Positions 55,613-63,867 of a stretch of DNA of 64,000 nt are shown one piece after another. Made by a program: the position numbers and the translations under genes. The notes under the pieces were generated by a model, which did not search any database, had not been told where the DNA came from, and worked only from the letters and a program-made list of their open reading frames with translations. How positions within the stretch are numbered: position 1 is the stretch's first letter; every line of letters starts with the position of its first letter. This stretch comes from Absicoccus porci (lineage in GTDB: Bacteria > Bacillota_I > Bacilli_A > Erysipelotrichales > Erysipelotrichaceae): positions 468,439 to 532,438 of the forward strand of contig NZ_RJQC01000002.1 in assembly GCF_003725415.1 (NCBI RefSeq), in the 5' to 3' direction.

Positions 55613-55645
55613 TTTCCCATCTTTGGCCGGATGGGAAATTTTTTT
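55613..55645 (+). terminator. Terminator of the PTS genes
   Basis: TTTCCCATC / GATGGGAAA, 9-bp perfect stem, 8-nt loop, then seven T. Confidence 0.9.
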
Positions 55646-55671
55646 GTTTATATTTCATATCTTTTGATCCC

Positions 55672-55702
55672 ATAAAAAAAAGACGATGTTGATGACATCG
55701 TC
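55672..55702 (-). terminator. Terminator of the SorC-family regulator
   Basis: Minus strand: GACGATGT-CATCA-ACATCGTC, followed by a run of T (A-run at 55674-55681 on the plus strand), just after the stop codon. Confidence 0.85.
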
Positions 55703-55705
55703 CAA

Positions 55706-56662
55706 TCACATATCGATTTTATTGGATAATTGTAAAACTTTACGCGCTGTCGGTTGATCAATATATAAATAATCAACCAATTGACCATGAATGGCAGATA
55801 GAATGGATTGCGCCTTTTCTGTACCAACCGCGATTACGACCTTGTTCGGAATCGTACGTATGATGGATAACGGTACGGCAATGACACGACTATCCAATTC
55901 TTCATCGGCAATTTTTCCATTGATGTCGATAAAATGACTACAAACATCACCCACCGCATTTTCCACAATATGATCATAGAACTCAGTTGAAAAATAACCC
56001 ATCTTATAAAGAGCAGTATCATGACCAATTGCACCAATGGAATACACGGCAATATCACATCGCTTCGCTAATTCTAGACTTTCATGAATGAATTGATCCG
56101 TTTGAATGCTTTTCGCAATATCTGCATTCGATACGATAGCTGGCGCTGGCAACATATATCCATCGCCATTAAAAGCATCTACAAACGAACGAATAGCCGT
56201 GGTATAACCGGCATCATATAATACACGAGATACACCACCATTTAATTGTACGATGGAAACGCCCTTCTTTTTAACAGGAACCAACACTTGAGAAAGTGTG
56301 GTCAATGTACGTCCCCACGCAATTCCAATCGTACAATGATCCGTAACTAGTTTCGATAAATCTTCGGCAGCAGCTTGACTCACATCTTGCAACAATACGC
56401 CCTGATTTTCAACGATATCCGATAAGATCGTTACTTTTTTCAGATGAAAACGAGCCATAAATAAATTTTCTAGATCTGTAAACGAATGTTTTGGCTCCAC
56501 GATCGTTATTTTAACTAATCCCAACTCCGAAGCCAATTTGATCAAACGACTGACCGTAGATGTGGATAAATGTTCTTGTTTTGCGATTTCAATTTGTGAC
56601 ATGCCCAATTCATAATGCAATTTTGCAATGCGGACAATCAAGTTTGTACGATATTGATCCAT
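55706..56662 (-). CDS. SorC/DeoR-type sugar-sensing regulator
   Basis: 318 residues: an N-terminal helix-turn-helix (LGMSQIEIAKQEHLSTSTVSRLIKLASELGLV) and a C-terminal sugar-phosphate-binding domain (IGIAWGRTLTTLSQ, VQLNGGVSR, SIGAIG). SorC proteins usually act on sugar or polyol operons with a phosphorylated inducer. ATG 56662 follows GGAGG; the longer start is unsupported. It lies between the PTS genes and the GpsA-like gene, convergent to the first and divergent from the second, so it very likely regulates both. Confidence 0.9.
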   Translation of the reverse strand: MDQYRTNLIVRIAKLHYELGMSQIEIAKQEHLSTSTVSRLIKLASELGLVKITIVEPKHSFTDLENLFMARFHLKKVTILSDIVENQGVLLQDVSQAAAEDLSKLVTDHCTIGIAWGRTLTTLSQVLVPVKKKGVSIVQLNGGVSRVLYDAGYTTAIRSFVDAFNGDGYMLPAPAIVSNADIAKSIQTDQFIHESLELAKRCDIAVYSIGAIGHDTALYKMGYFSTEFYDHIVENAVGDVCSHFIDINGKIADEELDSRVIAVPLSIIRTIPNKVVIAVGTEKAQSILSAIHGQLVDYLYIDQPTARKVLQLSNKIDM

Positions 56663-56684
56663 AGCACACCTCCAATGCAATAAA

Positions 56685-56788
56685 TTTCATAGGATGAAAT
56701 CTTATGTTTCTATGTATCAATATAATGGAAGATGGTTGAAATTTCAATGAAAATATCTACTTTATATAAGGCTATATTTCAATGAAAT
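56685..56788. promoter_or_regulatory. Palindromic ATTTC(n)GAAAT sites near the SorC gene
   Basis: Three sites: ATTTCA-TAGGA-TGAAAT (56685-56701), ATTTC-AAT-GAAAA (56741-56753) and the perfect ATTTC-AAT-GAAAT (56776-56788). They lie in the 234-bp region between the divergent SorC and GpsA-like genes and probably bind the SorC protein. Confidence 0.55.
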
Positions 56789-56794
56789 GAAAAA

Positions 56795-56855
56795 AATCCC
56801 AATATATAAGAAATATCCTATTTCGTATTGACATCCCTTATTTTTATGCAATAAT
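56795..56855 (+). promoter_or_regulatory. Promoter and upstream box of the GpsA-like gene
   Basis: TTGACA (56828-56833), 16-bp spacer, AATAAT (56850-56855). AATCCCAATATA at 56795-56806 and ATCCTA at 56815-56820 lie at exactly the same distances from the -35 as in the PTS control region. Confidence 0.65.
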
Positions 56856-56896
56856 GAACCTGTAAATAAGATATTAAGTTTGGAGGAACAATAATT

Positions 56897-57937
56897 ATGA
56901 GTATTATTACGTTTATTGGTGCTGGACAAATGGCCAGTGCATTGACATTCCCTGCTTTCGAAAATGGTCATGAAGTACGTCTAGTGGGTACTCCATTGGA
57001 TCGCGATGTTATTGATGGATTAAGAAAAGATAATTTCCATATTAATTTGAAGAGAACATTGCATGAAGGAATCAAATACTATCAAGTAGAAGAAATGGAA
57101 GAAGCCATTAAAGGTGCCGATGCGATTTTAGGTGGTGTATCCAGTTTTGGTGTAGATTGGTTTGCTGAAGAAGTTTTACCAAAGATTCCTAGAAATATTC
57201 CTTTACTTTCTGTCACTAAAGGTATGATCGATCAAGAAGATGGATCGATGATGACATATCCTGAATTCTGGGAACAAACCGAAGGTGGAAAAGGATTATC
57301 GATCAATGCCATTGGTGGTCCATGTACTTCTTATGAATTAGCGGATAAAGACAATTCTTGTGTTGCTTTCTGTGGTAGAAACATGGAAACCTTACATTAT
57401 TTAAAAAGCTTATTCACAACGGATTATTATCATATTTCTTGCTCTACCGATGTTGTTGGTGTGGAATGTGCCGTTGCTTTGAAGAATGCCTATGCATTGG
57501 GTGTATCTTTAGCCGTTGGTTTGGCTGAAAAGAAAGAAGGCATTGGTGCTGTTCACTACAATTCACAAGCTGCTTTGTTTGGACAAGGTGTTCGTGAAAT
57601 GCGTAAATTATTGGCTATCGTTGGTGGAAACGATGATAATATCGTATATGGTGCTGGTGACTTATATGTAACGGTATTTGGTGGACGTACACGTAAGATT
57701 GGTACTTTATTAGGACGTGGCTTGAGTTTTGATCAAGCGATGGAAGAATTAAAAGGAGTAACCTTGGAATCGATCGTTATCGCAACGCGTACAGCACGTG
57801 CCGTGAAACGTTTAGATGCTTTAGGAAAATATAAGAAAGAAGAATTCCCATTGTTGATGCATGTTGATGAAATCATTAATCAAGGAAAACCAGTCAATAT
57901 TCCTTGGAAATCATTCGAAGTTGAATACGACGGATAA
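56897..57937 (+). CDS. GpsA-like NAD(P)-dependent polyol-phosphate dehydrogenase
   Basis: 346 residues of the NAD-dependent glycerol-3-phosphate dehydrogenase fold: nucleotide loop FIGAGQMASAL, LSVTKGMIDQEDG, GGPCTSYEL, the catalytic Lys in ALKNAYALGVSLAVGL, GAGDLYVTVFGGRTRKIGTLLGRG, and a GpsA-type C-terminus. Several of these are altered from true GpsA (GPSFA is GPCTS; GLGDLVLT is GAGDLYVT). It shares control elements with the glucitol PTS. I infer it oxidises a polyol phosphate from that PTS rather than acting in lipid synthesis. GGAGG precedes the ATG. Confidence 0.82.
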   Translation: MSIITFIGAGQMASALTFPAFENGHEVRLVGTPLDRDVIDGLRKDNFHINLKRTLHEGIKYYQVEEMEEAIKGADAILGGVSSFGVDWFAEEVLPKIPRNIPLLSVTKGMIDQEDGSMMTYPEFWEQTEGGKGLSINAIGGPCTSYELADKDNSCVAFCGRNMETLHYLKSLFTTDYYHISCSTDVVGVECAVALKNAYALGVSLAVGLAEKKEGIGAVHYNSQAALFGQGVREMRKLLAIVGGNDDNIVYGAGDLYVTVFGGRTRKIGTLLGRGLSFDQAMEELKGVTLESIVIATRTARAVKRLDALGKYKKEEFPLLMHVDEIINQGKPVNIPWKSFEVEYDG

Positions 57938-57956
57938 TAACAGACCTTCTATCAAG

Positions 57957-57991
57957 GGTGTAAGCATAACTTGTGTTTACACCTTTTTTTT
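57957..57991 (+). terminator. Terminator of the GpsA-like gene
   Basis: GGTGTAAGC / GTTTACACC-type stem of 9 bp including one G-U (7 perfect outer pairs), then eight T; the T-run leads straight into the next gene's promoter. Confidence 0.8.
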
Positions 57992-57992
57992 A

Positions 57993-58007
57993 TGCTAGAA
58001 TGAAGCC
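57993..58007 (+). promoter_or_regulatory. Extended -10 promoter of the nitroreductase gene; leaderless
   Basis: TGC-TAGAAT, hexamer 57996-58001, ends 6 nt before ATG 58008. Confidence 0.55.
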
Positions 58008-58583
58008 ATGATAGAAACAATATTAAAAAAGAATCGAAGTACGCGTGGCTTTGATGAAACCCAAAAAATAGATGCGGAAACATTGAAAAAATGGATATCG
58101 TATACACGCTATTGTGGTTCGGCTGCTAATCGTCAACCACTGAAATATTGTATTTTAAATGAAAAGAATGATGTCGAAGGTTTGCTTGCTCTCACAAAAT
58201 GGGCAGCCGCATTGCCGAAAGAACACCTACCAAAACCACATCAGCATCCAGTTGCCTTTGTGGTAATTTTGCAGGATACATCCATTTCCAATGGCCAATT
58301 TGTGATGGTGGATGTTGGCATCGCAGCACAAACCATTCTTTTATCGGCTGTTGAAGAAGGCTATGCTGGATGTATGCTTGGTGCCTTTGATTCGAAAAAA
58401 GTGCAATCCTATTTAAATCTCAAAGCCAATCTTGTACCGCGATTGGTTATTGCATTAGGCAAAGGGATAGAAAATATTCAATTAGTTGATTGCACGGATT
58501 CGAACAATTATTATCGACAAGATGGTGTTCATTATGTCCCAAAACGAACAATGGATGAACTACTCATAGAAAAGGAGAAATAA
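58008..58583 (+). CDS. Nitroreductase-family flavoprotein
   Basis: 191 residues of the FMN nitroreductase fold: RSTRGFDETQKIDAETLKKWI (FMN phosphate-binding Arg-Ser-x-Arg), CGSAANRQPLKYCIL, and DVGIAAQTILLSAVEEGYAGCMLGAFD. Short for the family. Members reduce nitro groups, quinones or other substrates with NAD(P)H; the substrate is unknown. It has no ribosome site. The rhodanese gene follows after 2 nt. Confidence 0.87.
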   Translation: MIETILKKNRSTRGFDETQKIDAETLKKWISYTRYCGSAANRQPLKYCILNEKNDVEGLLALTKWAAALPKEHLPKPHQHPVAFVVILQDTSISNGQFVMVDVGIAAQTILLSAVEEGYAGCMLGAFDSKKVQSYLNLKANLVPRLVIALGKGIENIQLVDCTDSNNYYRQDGVHYVPKRTMDELLIEKEK

Positions 58584-58585
58584 CG

Positions 58586-58873
58586 ATGTTTTTTCAACGA
58601 AAGAAATTAGATATCAATGCGGGAATTAAAACCTTTCGATCCACTCCAAACAGTATCTTATTAGACGTACGCACAAGAAAAGAATTCGTATCGAACCATA
58701 TTCCTGATGCCATCAATGTTCCTTTGGATGAGATCGATACGTATCAACCGGAAAACAAGAAATACTTTGTTTATTGTCAAAGCGGTCGACGTTCGATGAT
58801 CGCGGTCCAACAACTGCAACAAAAAGGTGTTGATGCTGTGAATATTGGCGGTATCCAAGACTATGTGCTATAA
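58586..58873 (+). CDS. Rhodanese-domain protein
   Basis: 95 residues, one rhodanese domain: ILLDVRTRKEF, HIPDAINVPLDEI, and the active loop with Cys in YCQSGRRSMIAV, then GIQDYVL. Single-domain rhodaneses carry persulfide sulfur. AAGGAG lies just before the ATG. Co-transcribed with the nitroreductase gene, hinting at a shared redox role, although this is speculative. Confidence 0.9.
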   Translation: MFFQRKKLDINAGIKTFRSTPNSILLDVRTRKEFVSNHIPDAINVPLDEIDTYQPENKKYFVYCQSGRRSMIAVQQLQQKGVDAVNIGGIQDYVL

Positions 58874-58901
58874 TCGACAAATACAGTAAGGATGTGAGTA
58901 T

Positions 58902-59606
58902 ATGTATTATCCAATGTTTTATATTGATCCCCTATATATTATATTGGTGGGACCAGCCCTTATATTTACGGGATGGGCACAATGGAAAGTGACTTCAACC
59001 TATAAAAAATGGCGTCAATATGGCAATAGTCAAGGCATGACAGGCGCTCAAGTAGCCAGATATATGATGGAACAAAATGACATTTATGATGTAGATATTC
59101 AAATGATTGGTGGTGAATTGACCGACAATTATAATCCCACCAATAAAGTAGTCAGTCTTTCAAGTGATATTTATAATGGTACAAGCATTGCTGCCATCGG
59201 TATTGCTTGCCATGAGGTGGGGCATGTTGTTCAACATCATGTGGGTTATTTCCCCATCAAGGTTCGTAATGCGATCATTCCAATTACCAATATTGGTGCG
59301 ACCTTAGCTATTCCATTGATCATTTTAGGTTTGATCTTAAATGTCGTTAATTTAGCATGGCTTGGTGTATTATGTTTTGGTTTATCCACTCTTTTTCAAT
59401 TGATCACATTACCGGTTGAATTTAATGCCAGCCATCGTGCTCTACAAACCATTGATTCCTGTGGCTTGTTTACCGGCACCGATTATCGTGGGGCCAAAGC
59501 CGTTCTCACGGCTGCTGCATTGACATATGTCGCTGCCCTATTTGTGAGCTTGATGCAATTGTTACGATGGGTCATCATTATTGGCGGCAATTCACGCGAT
59601 GATTAA
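58902..59606 (+). CDS. YugP-type zinc metallopeptidase
   Basis: 234 residues with about four membrane segments and the zinc-protease motif HEVGHVVQHHVGY (HExxH). The family (YugP, peptidase_M-like DUF1) is common in Firmicutes and uncharacterised in most. Segments: an N-terminal one (about 8-27), paired ones at 125-175, and a C-terminal one at about 205-225. AAGGATG precedes the ATG, 28 nt after the rhodanese gene. Ends at a strong terminator. Confidence 0.9.
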   Translation: MYYPMFYIDPLYIILVGPALIFTGWAQWKVTSTYKKWRQYGNSQGMTGAQVARYMMEQNDIYDVDIQMIGGELTDNYNPTNKVVSLSSDIYNGTSIAAIGIACHEVGHVVQHHVGYFPIKVRNAIIPITNIGATLAIPLIILGLILNVVNLAWLGVLCFGLSTLFQLITLPVEFNASHRALQTIDSCGLFTGTDYRGAKAVLTAAALTYVAALFVSLMQLLRWVIIIGGNSRDD

Positions 59607-59616
59607 ACAAAGAAGG

Positions 59617-59651
59617 CTTGATTCTTCATTATGAAGAATCAAGTTTTTTTG
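59617..59651 (+). terminator. Terminator of the YugP-type gene
   Basis: 13-bp perfect stem CTTGATTCTTCAT / ATGAAGAATCAAG with a single-base centre, followed by eight T. Confidence 0.92.
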
Positions 59652-59689
59652 TTGGCAACAGTTATAAACTGTTATATACTGTTATATGA
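59652..59689 (+). promoter_or_regulatory. Promoter/operator of the GntR-ABC operon
   Basis: TTGGCA (59652-59657), 17-bp spacer, TATACT (59675-59680). The spacer contains the palindrome CAGTT-ATA-AACTG (59659-59671), and GTTATA recurs at 59661, 59671 and 59681 in exact 10-bp steps. Ideal for autorepression by the GntR protein. Confidence 0.7.
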
Positions 59690-59699
59690 AAGGAGTCCT

Positions 59700-60071
59700 A
59701 TGCCTATTATTATCAATACATCTTTGATGATTCCTATTTATGAACAAATCGTTGATCAAATTAAAACCATGATTCGAAAGGGGGAACTCCAAGAAAATGA
59801 TGCTTTACCATCGGTACGTTCATTATCTCGGTCCTTAAAGATCAGTGCCTTAACCGTTAAAAAAGCCTATGACACGTTGGATCATGAAGGCTTCACCGTA
59901 ACGATTCATGGAAAAGGAACATATGTAACGGCAACCAATACGGAATTGCTGTTAGAAGACCAAAGAAAAGAATTGGAATCCGACTTAGAAAAAGTGATTC
60001 AAAAAGGAAGACGATTTGGGTTTTCAAATGAAGAGCTTAAAGACTTGTTGGATGTGTTGTTGGAGGATTGA
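59700..60071 (+). CDS. GntR-family regulator, YtrA subgroup
   Basis: 123 residues: a winged helix-turn-helix (IPIYEQIVDQIKTMIRKGELQENDALPSVRSLSRSLKISALTVKKAYDTLDHEGF) with a short helical C-terminus, the YtrA type that regulates an adjacent ABC transporter. Start at 59700 follows AAGGAG; codons upstream overlap the promoter. The ABC ATPase follows after 3 nt. Confidence 0.9.
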   Translation: MPIIINTSLMIPIYEQIVDQIKTMIRKGELQENDALPSVRSLSRSLKISALTVKKAYDTLDHEGFTVTIHGKGTYVTATNTELLLEDQRKELESDLEKVIQKGRRFGFSNEELKDLLDVLLED

Positions 60072-60074
60072 TGT

Positions 60075-60932
60075 ATGGAAGTATTAAAAGTAGACCAAGC
60101 ACAAAAACGATATGATTCGTTTGCTTTGCGTTGTTCGTTACAAGTGAAAGCCGGTCATATCACGGGATTGATTGGCAAGAATGGAGCTGGAAAAACAACT
60201 TTATTTAAAAGTATTTTGGGATTGATTACCCTGGATGGGGGAACGATCACATTATGGGGAAAGGATATCCGTCAAATACAAGCCAATGATCGAAATGCTC
60301 TTGGTGTTGTCCTTTTTGATACAGGAATGAGTGAATACTTGACCATTTCACAAATCATTCCCATCTTACAGAATATATATGCTGTTTTTGATCGAGATTT
60401 TTTTATTCATCAAGCTCATCACTTTCAATTGCCCATGGATAAGAAGATCAAAGATTTTTCTACTGGTATGAAAGCCAAATTAAAAGTGTTGATTGCGATG
60501 TCTCATCAAGCCCAGTTATTGATCTTGGATGAACCGACAGCAGGATTGGATGTGATGGCCCGTGAAGAAATCTTAGATCTTTTAAGAATGTTTATGGAAA
60601 ATCAAGAACAGGGTGCCATCTTGATGAGTTCTCATATATCCAATGATTTGGAACATCTTTGCGATGACATCTATTTGATTGATGAAGGACAAATCTTGCT
60701 TCATGAAGATACGGATGTGCTATTGGATGAATATGCCATTTTAAAAGTCAATGAAGCACAGTATCAACAACTCGATACATCCTATCTTCTGCGCGTCAAA
60801 AAAGAGGTCTATGGCTTTCAATGTTTGACCAATGAAAGACAATATTATGTTGAAAATGCACCAGAAGTTGTTATAGAAAAGGCATCCATTGATAAAATAC
60901 TTGTCTTGATGACAAAAGGAGAAAAGATATGA
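60075..60932 (+). CDS. ABC transporter ATPase (YtrB/BcrA-like)
   Basis: 285 residues. Walker A GKNGAGKTT, Q-loop region VLFDTGMSEYLTI, signature DFSTGMKAKLKV (degenerate), Walker B LLILDEPTAGLD, switch MSSHISND. The C-terminal 70 residues are an extra regulatory-type domain. YtrA-linked transporters respond to cell-wall or bacitracin-like stress; the substrate is unknown. Overlaps the permease gene by 4 nt. Confidence 0.9.
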   Translation: MEVLKVDQAQKRYDSFALRCSLQVKAGHITGLIGKNGAGKTTLFKSILGLITLDGGTITLWGKDIRQIQANDRNALGVVLFDTGMSEYLTISQIIPILQNIYAVFDRDFFIHQAHHFQLPMDKKIKDFSTGMKAKLKVLIAMSHQAQLLILDEPTAGLDVMAREEILDLLRMFMENQEQGAILMSSHISNDLEHLCDDIYLIDEGQILLHEDTDVLLDEYAILKVNEAQYQQLDTSYLLRVKKEVYGFQCLTNERQYYVENAPEVVIEKASIDKILVLMTKGEKI

Positions 60933-61537
60933 AAGGACTATGGATCAAAGATCTACAATATGTTTATCTACAAAAAAATTTTTTCATAATAATCGTCTTG
61001 CTATCGATTGGATCTCTTTTCTGGTCGGAGGACGCCTCTTTCATCCTTACTTTTTTTCCTGCCATTCTTTCCTTTTTTACCCAAAGTTCGATCGGTTATG
61101 ATGAATTGGATCATGGTTATACATTTCTATTTACGTTGCCCATTTCACGAAAAGACTATGTGGTTGAAAAATATCGTTTTATGTTGGCCTTGTTATGGGG
61201 TGGATGTTTACTGATTGATGTATGGATGATCCTACTGGGTAAGGTACCAAACACAACAGATACCTATGGAAACATGATCATGATTGCTTGTTCAATGGTC
61301 TTGGTTCAATCAATCCTTATTCCGATTCGATTGAAATTTGGTATGGAAAAAAGTCGTATCGTTATGTTTTTGGTCCTTGGTGGATTTTTCCTGTTGATTA
61401 CCAAACTGACAAAAGTATTCTCTTCCATGCATCTATCGGATTTTGTATGGTTAGGGATCTTTCTGTTTCTAAGTGTCATAGGATATGGAATTTCCCGTTT
61501 CTTCAGTATCCAAATCATGAACAAAAAAGAATTTTAA
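60929..61537 (+). CDS. ABC-2-type permease
   Basis: 202 residues with five to six membrane segments (for example FFIIIVLLSIGSLF, FFPAILSFF, GGFFLLITKL, FVWLGIFLFLSVIGYGISRFF). It starts at the ATGA overlap with the ATPase. Works with that ATPase as a putative exporter, one of a GntR-ATPase-permease set. Confidence 0.85.
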   Translation: MKGLWIKDLQYVYLQKNFFIIIVLLSIGSLFWSEDASFILTFFPAILSFFTQSSIGYDELDHGYTFLFTLPISRKDYVVEKYRFMLALLWGGCLLIDVWMILLGKVPNTTDTYGNMIMIACSMVLVQSILIPIRLKFGMEKSRIVMFLVLGGFFLLITKLTKVFSSMHLSDFVWLGIFLFLSVIGYGISRFFSIQIMNKKEF

Positions 61538-61540
61538 TAA

Positions 61541-61576
61541 AAAAACACCAGCAGATTCAATCTGCTGGTATTTTTG
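61541..61576. terminator. Bidirectional terminator
   Basis: 11-bp stem ACCAGCAGATT / AATCTGCTGGT with one-base centre, with T-run on the plus side and A-run (T on minus) on the other; serves the ABC operon and the convergent HD gene. Confidence 0.85.
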
Positions 61577-61577
61577 T

Positions 61578-62087
61578 CTAATCCAATCCCAACTCAATGC
61601 GCATGGATTTTGATAAATAACGAATATTCAACATTTCGCCAATGGCACACACCTTATCCATGATCGACACCAAATAACTTTCTTTATATTTGGGTGGAAT
61701 CGGTGTTAAAGGGAACATATGACGATGAATGATGTTGGCTTCCACTGGATTGATTCCATAATCTGCATTGGCTTTATTCATCGCAATGCGTGGATGACAG
61801 AATCCATGCCATTTATGCGAATCATCTTTTTCATGCCAGTCATATAAAAAATAATCATGTAATAATGCACCTTTGACCAAGGATGCTTCTCGAAAAGAAA
61901 AAGGCATATGTTTCGCAATGAAATAACTCGTATATGCTACACCAATGGAATGTTCATAAACGGTTGTACCACGATGTTGAGTGAAATTGCGTTCTTGATT
62001 CATAAGATCAGAATCGGCAATTCCTTTACTATAAGCTAAAAACTCTTTTTGTGTTTGTGTTAACGGTTTAATTTTCTTTCTTTCCAT
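61578..62087 (-). CDS. HD-domain phosphohydrolase
   Basis: 169 residues with the HD motif: TVYEHSIGVAYTSYFIAKH (first His), LVKGALLHDYFLYDW (HD), and NIIHRHMFPLTPIPPKYKESYLVSIMDKVCAI (further His and Asp). Family members cleave phosphate bonds of nucleotides or signalling molecules. AGGGG lies upstream. Monocistronic; convergent with the ABC permease, divergent from ruvA. Confidence 0.85.
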   Translation of the reverse strand: MERKKIKPLTQTQKEFLAYSKGIADSDLMNQERNFTQHRGTTVYEHSIGVAYTSYFIAKHMPFSFREASLVKGALLHDYFLYDWHEKDDSHKWHGFCHPRIAMNKANADYGINPVEANIIHRHMFPLTPIPPKYKESYLVSIMDKVCAIGEMLNIRYLSKSMRIELGLD

Positions 62088-62211
62088 TTATACCCCTTTT
62101 TGTTAAGATCGAGAAAAGTATAATCACTTTTATTTCAATTTACAAGTAAATTGACAATTTCACATAATTTGTAAGTATAATGATATAATGAAAATATTAA
62201 GGAGCAAGGAT

Positions 62212-62781
62212 ATGATCGCATTTATTCAAGGAACCGTACGATTGATCCGAACGGAAACTATCGTTGTGGATGTACAAGGTATTGGCTATGAAATTTATGT
62301 AAGTCGACCTGAAACGGTCCACTTGGGTAAAGACTTATTTTTATATACCTATCAATATGTACGGGAAGATGCCATTCTCTTATTTGGTTTTGAAAAAGAA
62401 GAAGATTATGAAGTATTTATGCGCCTGATCAATGTTCGGGGCATTGGGCCTAAAAGTGCATTAAATATCTTATCAGCTATTTCTGGTTCACAAATGATTG
62501 AAGCCATTGAAAATGATGATGTCAAACGATTGAAATCTTTACCAGGCATTGGAGCTAAAACAGCGAGTCAAATTGTATTGGATCTAAAAGGAAAATTTGT
62601 ATCTATTGAGAAAGAAGATACAAGTATGGATGATCCTGCATGGAAGGAAACCCAAGAAGCGTTGATCAGTTTGGGATATAAAGCCAATCAATTAACGACA
62701 ATCAAAAAAGAATTGGCCAATCAAAATTTAACAACCGAACAAATGCTACAAAAAGCATTGCGTTTGCTCGCAACACAATAG
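62212..62781 (+). CDS. ruvA: Holliday junction helicase subunit RuvA
   Basis: Binds four-way junctions and guides RuvB. 189 residues: OB-fold N-terminus (MIAFIQGTVRLIRTETIVVDVQGIGYEIYVS), two helix-hairpin-helix motifs (NVRGIGPKSALNILS, SLPGIGAKTASQIVLDLKGKF), and the mobile C-terminal domain that contacts RuvB. ATG 62212 follows AAGGAG; the longer frame start at 62188 lies within the promoter (TATAAT near 62180). Operon with ruvB. Confidence 0.95.
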   Translation: MIAFIQGTVRLIRTETIVVDVQGIGYEIYVSRPETVHLGKDLFLYTYQYVREDAILLFGFEKEEDYEVFMRLINVRGIGPKSALNILSAISGSQMIEAIENDDVKRLKSLPGIGAKTASQIVLDLKGKFVSIEKEDTSMDDPAWKETQEALISLGYKANQLTTIKKELANQNLTTEQMLQKALRLLATQ

Positions 62782-62796
62782 AAATGAGGAATTGGA

Positions 62797-63807
62797 TTGA
62801 ATACAAGAACAATGGATGCACAACTTCAAGAACAAGATAATCTGGAAGTAAGTTTGCGTCCCCAAACCTTGGATGAATATATTGGTCAAAAGACCTTAAA
62901 AGCGAATTTATCGGTATTTATCAATGCCGCGAAACAACGAAATGAAGCATTAGATCATGTACTCCTTTATGGTCCACCAGGACTTGGAAAAACAACATTG
63001 GCTTATATCTTAGCCAATGAAATGCATGGCAATCTTAAAACCACATCGGGCCCTTCCATTGAAAAAAGTGGGGATCTAGCTGCAATCTTATCTACATTAG
63101 AACCCGGTGATGTCCTCTTTATCGATGAGATCCATCGACTTCCTAAACAAGTAGAAGAAGTCCTCTATCCCGCTATGGAAGATTATTGTTTAGACATTGT
63201 TGTAGGCAAAGATAGTGCCACGACCCATTCCATTCGTTTGGACCTTCCTCCCTTTACTTTGGTGGGAGCCACTACGCGGGCTGGTGATTTAAGTGCACCC
63301 TTGCGCGATCGTTTTGGCATCACTTCTCAATTGGAATACTATTCGTTAGAAGAATTGTCACAAATCGTTGCACGTACCAGCCGTGTCATGAATACCACTT
63401 GTGAAGAAGAAGCCGTCAAAGAAATTGCTTTACGCTCTCGAGGCACACCACGTATTGCCAATCGTTTATTCCGTCGAGTTCGTGATTTTGCCCAAGTATA
63501 CAATGACGGAGTTATTTCTTTAGATATTGCCAAACAAGCTTTGGACCGTCTTCAAGTCGATAATTTAGGCTTGGATCGCGTAGACCATAAATATTTAAGA
63601 GGCATCATTGAACGCTTTCGTGGTGGACCCGTTGGCTTGGAAGCCATTGCTTCAAGTATTGGTGAAGAACCCAGTACCATTGAAGATGTCTATGAACCAT
63701 ATTTACTCCAAATTGGTTTCATTAATCGTACACCACGAGGTCGTATTGCGACGCATAAAGCCTATGAACATTTGCACATTAGTTATCAGCAAGATATCTT
63801 TGAGTAA
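62797..63807 (+). CDS. ruvB: Holliday junction helicase RuvB
   Basis: Branch-migration motor. 336 residues of AAA+: Walker [12 protein letters not shown], Walker [15 protein letters not shown], sensor [18 protein letters not shown] and the C-terminal winged helix ([28 protein letters not shown] ... [13 protein letters not shown]). TTG start at 62797 with GAGGA 6 nt upstream; ATG 62812 is a possible alternative. 15 nt after ruvA. Confidence 0.95.
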   Translation: MNTRTMDAQLQEQDNLEVSLRPQTLDEYIGQKTLKANLSVFINAAKQRNEALDHVLLYGPPGLGKTTLAYILANEMHGNLKTTSGPSIEKSGDLAAILSTLEPGDVLFIDEIHRLPKQVEEVLYPAMEDYCLDIVVGKDSATTHSIRLDLPPFTLVGATTRAGDLSAPLRDRFGITSQLEYYSLEELSQIVARTSRVMNTTCEEEAVKEIALRSRGTPRIANRLFRRVRDFAQVYNDGVISLDIAKQALDRLQVDNLGLDRVDHKYLRGIIERFRGGPVGLEAIASSIGEEPSTIEDVYEPYLLQIGFINRTPRGRIATHKAYEHLHISYQQDIFE

Positions 63808-63832
63808 AAAGATGGAAGTGTCCATCTTTTTT
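63808..63832 (+). terminator. Terminator of ruvAB
   Basis: AAAGATGGA-AGTG-TCCATCTTT then further T, immediately after the ruvB stop codon. Confidence 0.88.
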
Positions 63833-63867
63833 CGTTATAATGAGTCGCGAAAGAAAGGGGATGTACT

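Noticed and set aside
59661..59686. CRISPR-like short repeats GTTATA
   Set aside because: Three 6-bp copies with 4-bp gaps, no spacers and no cas genes; they overlap a promoter.
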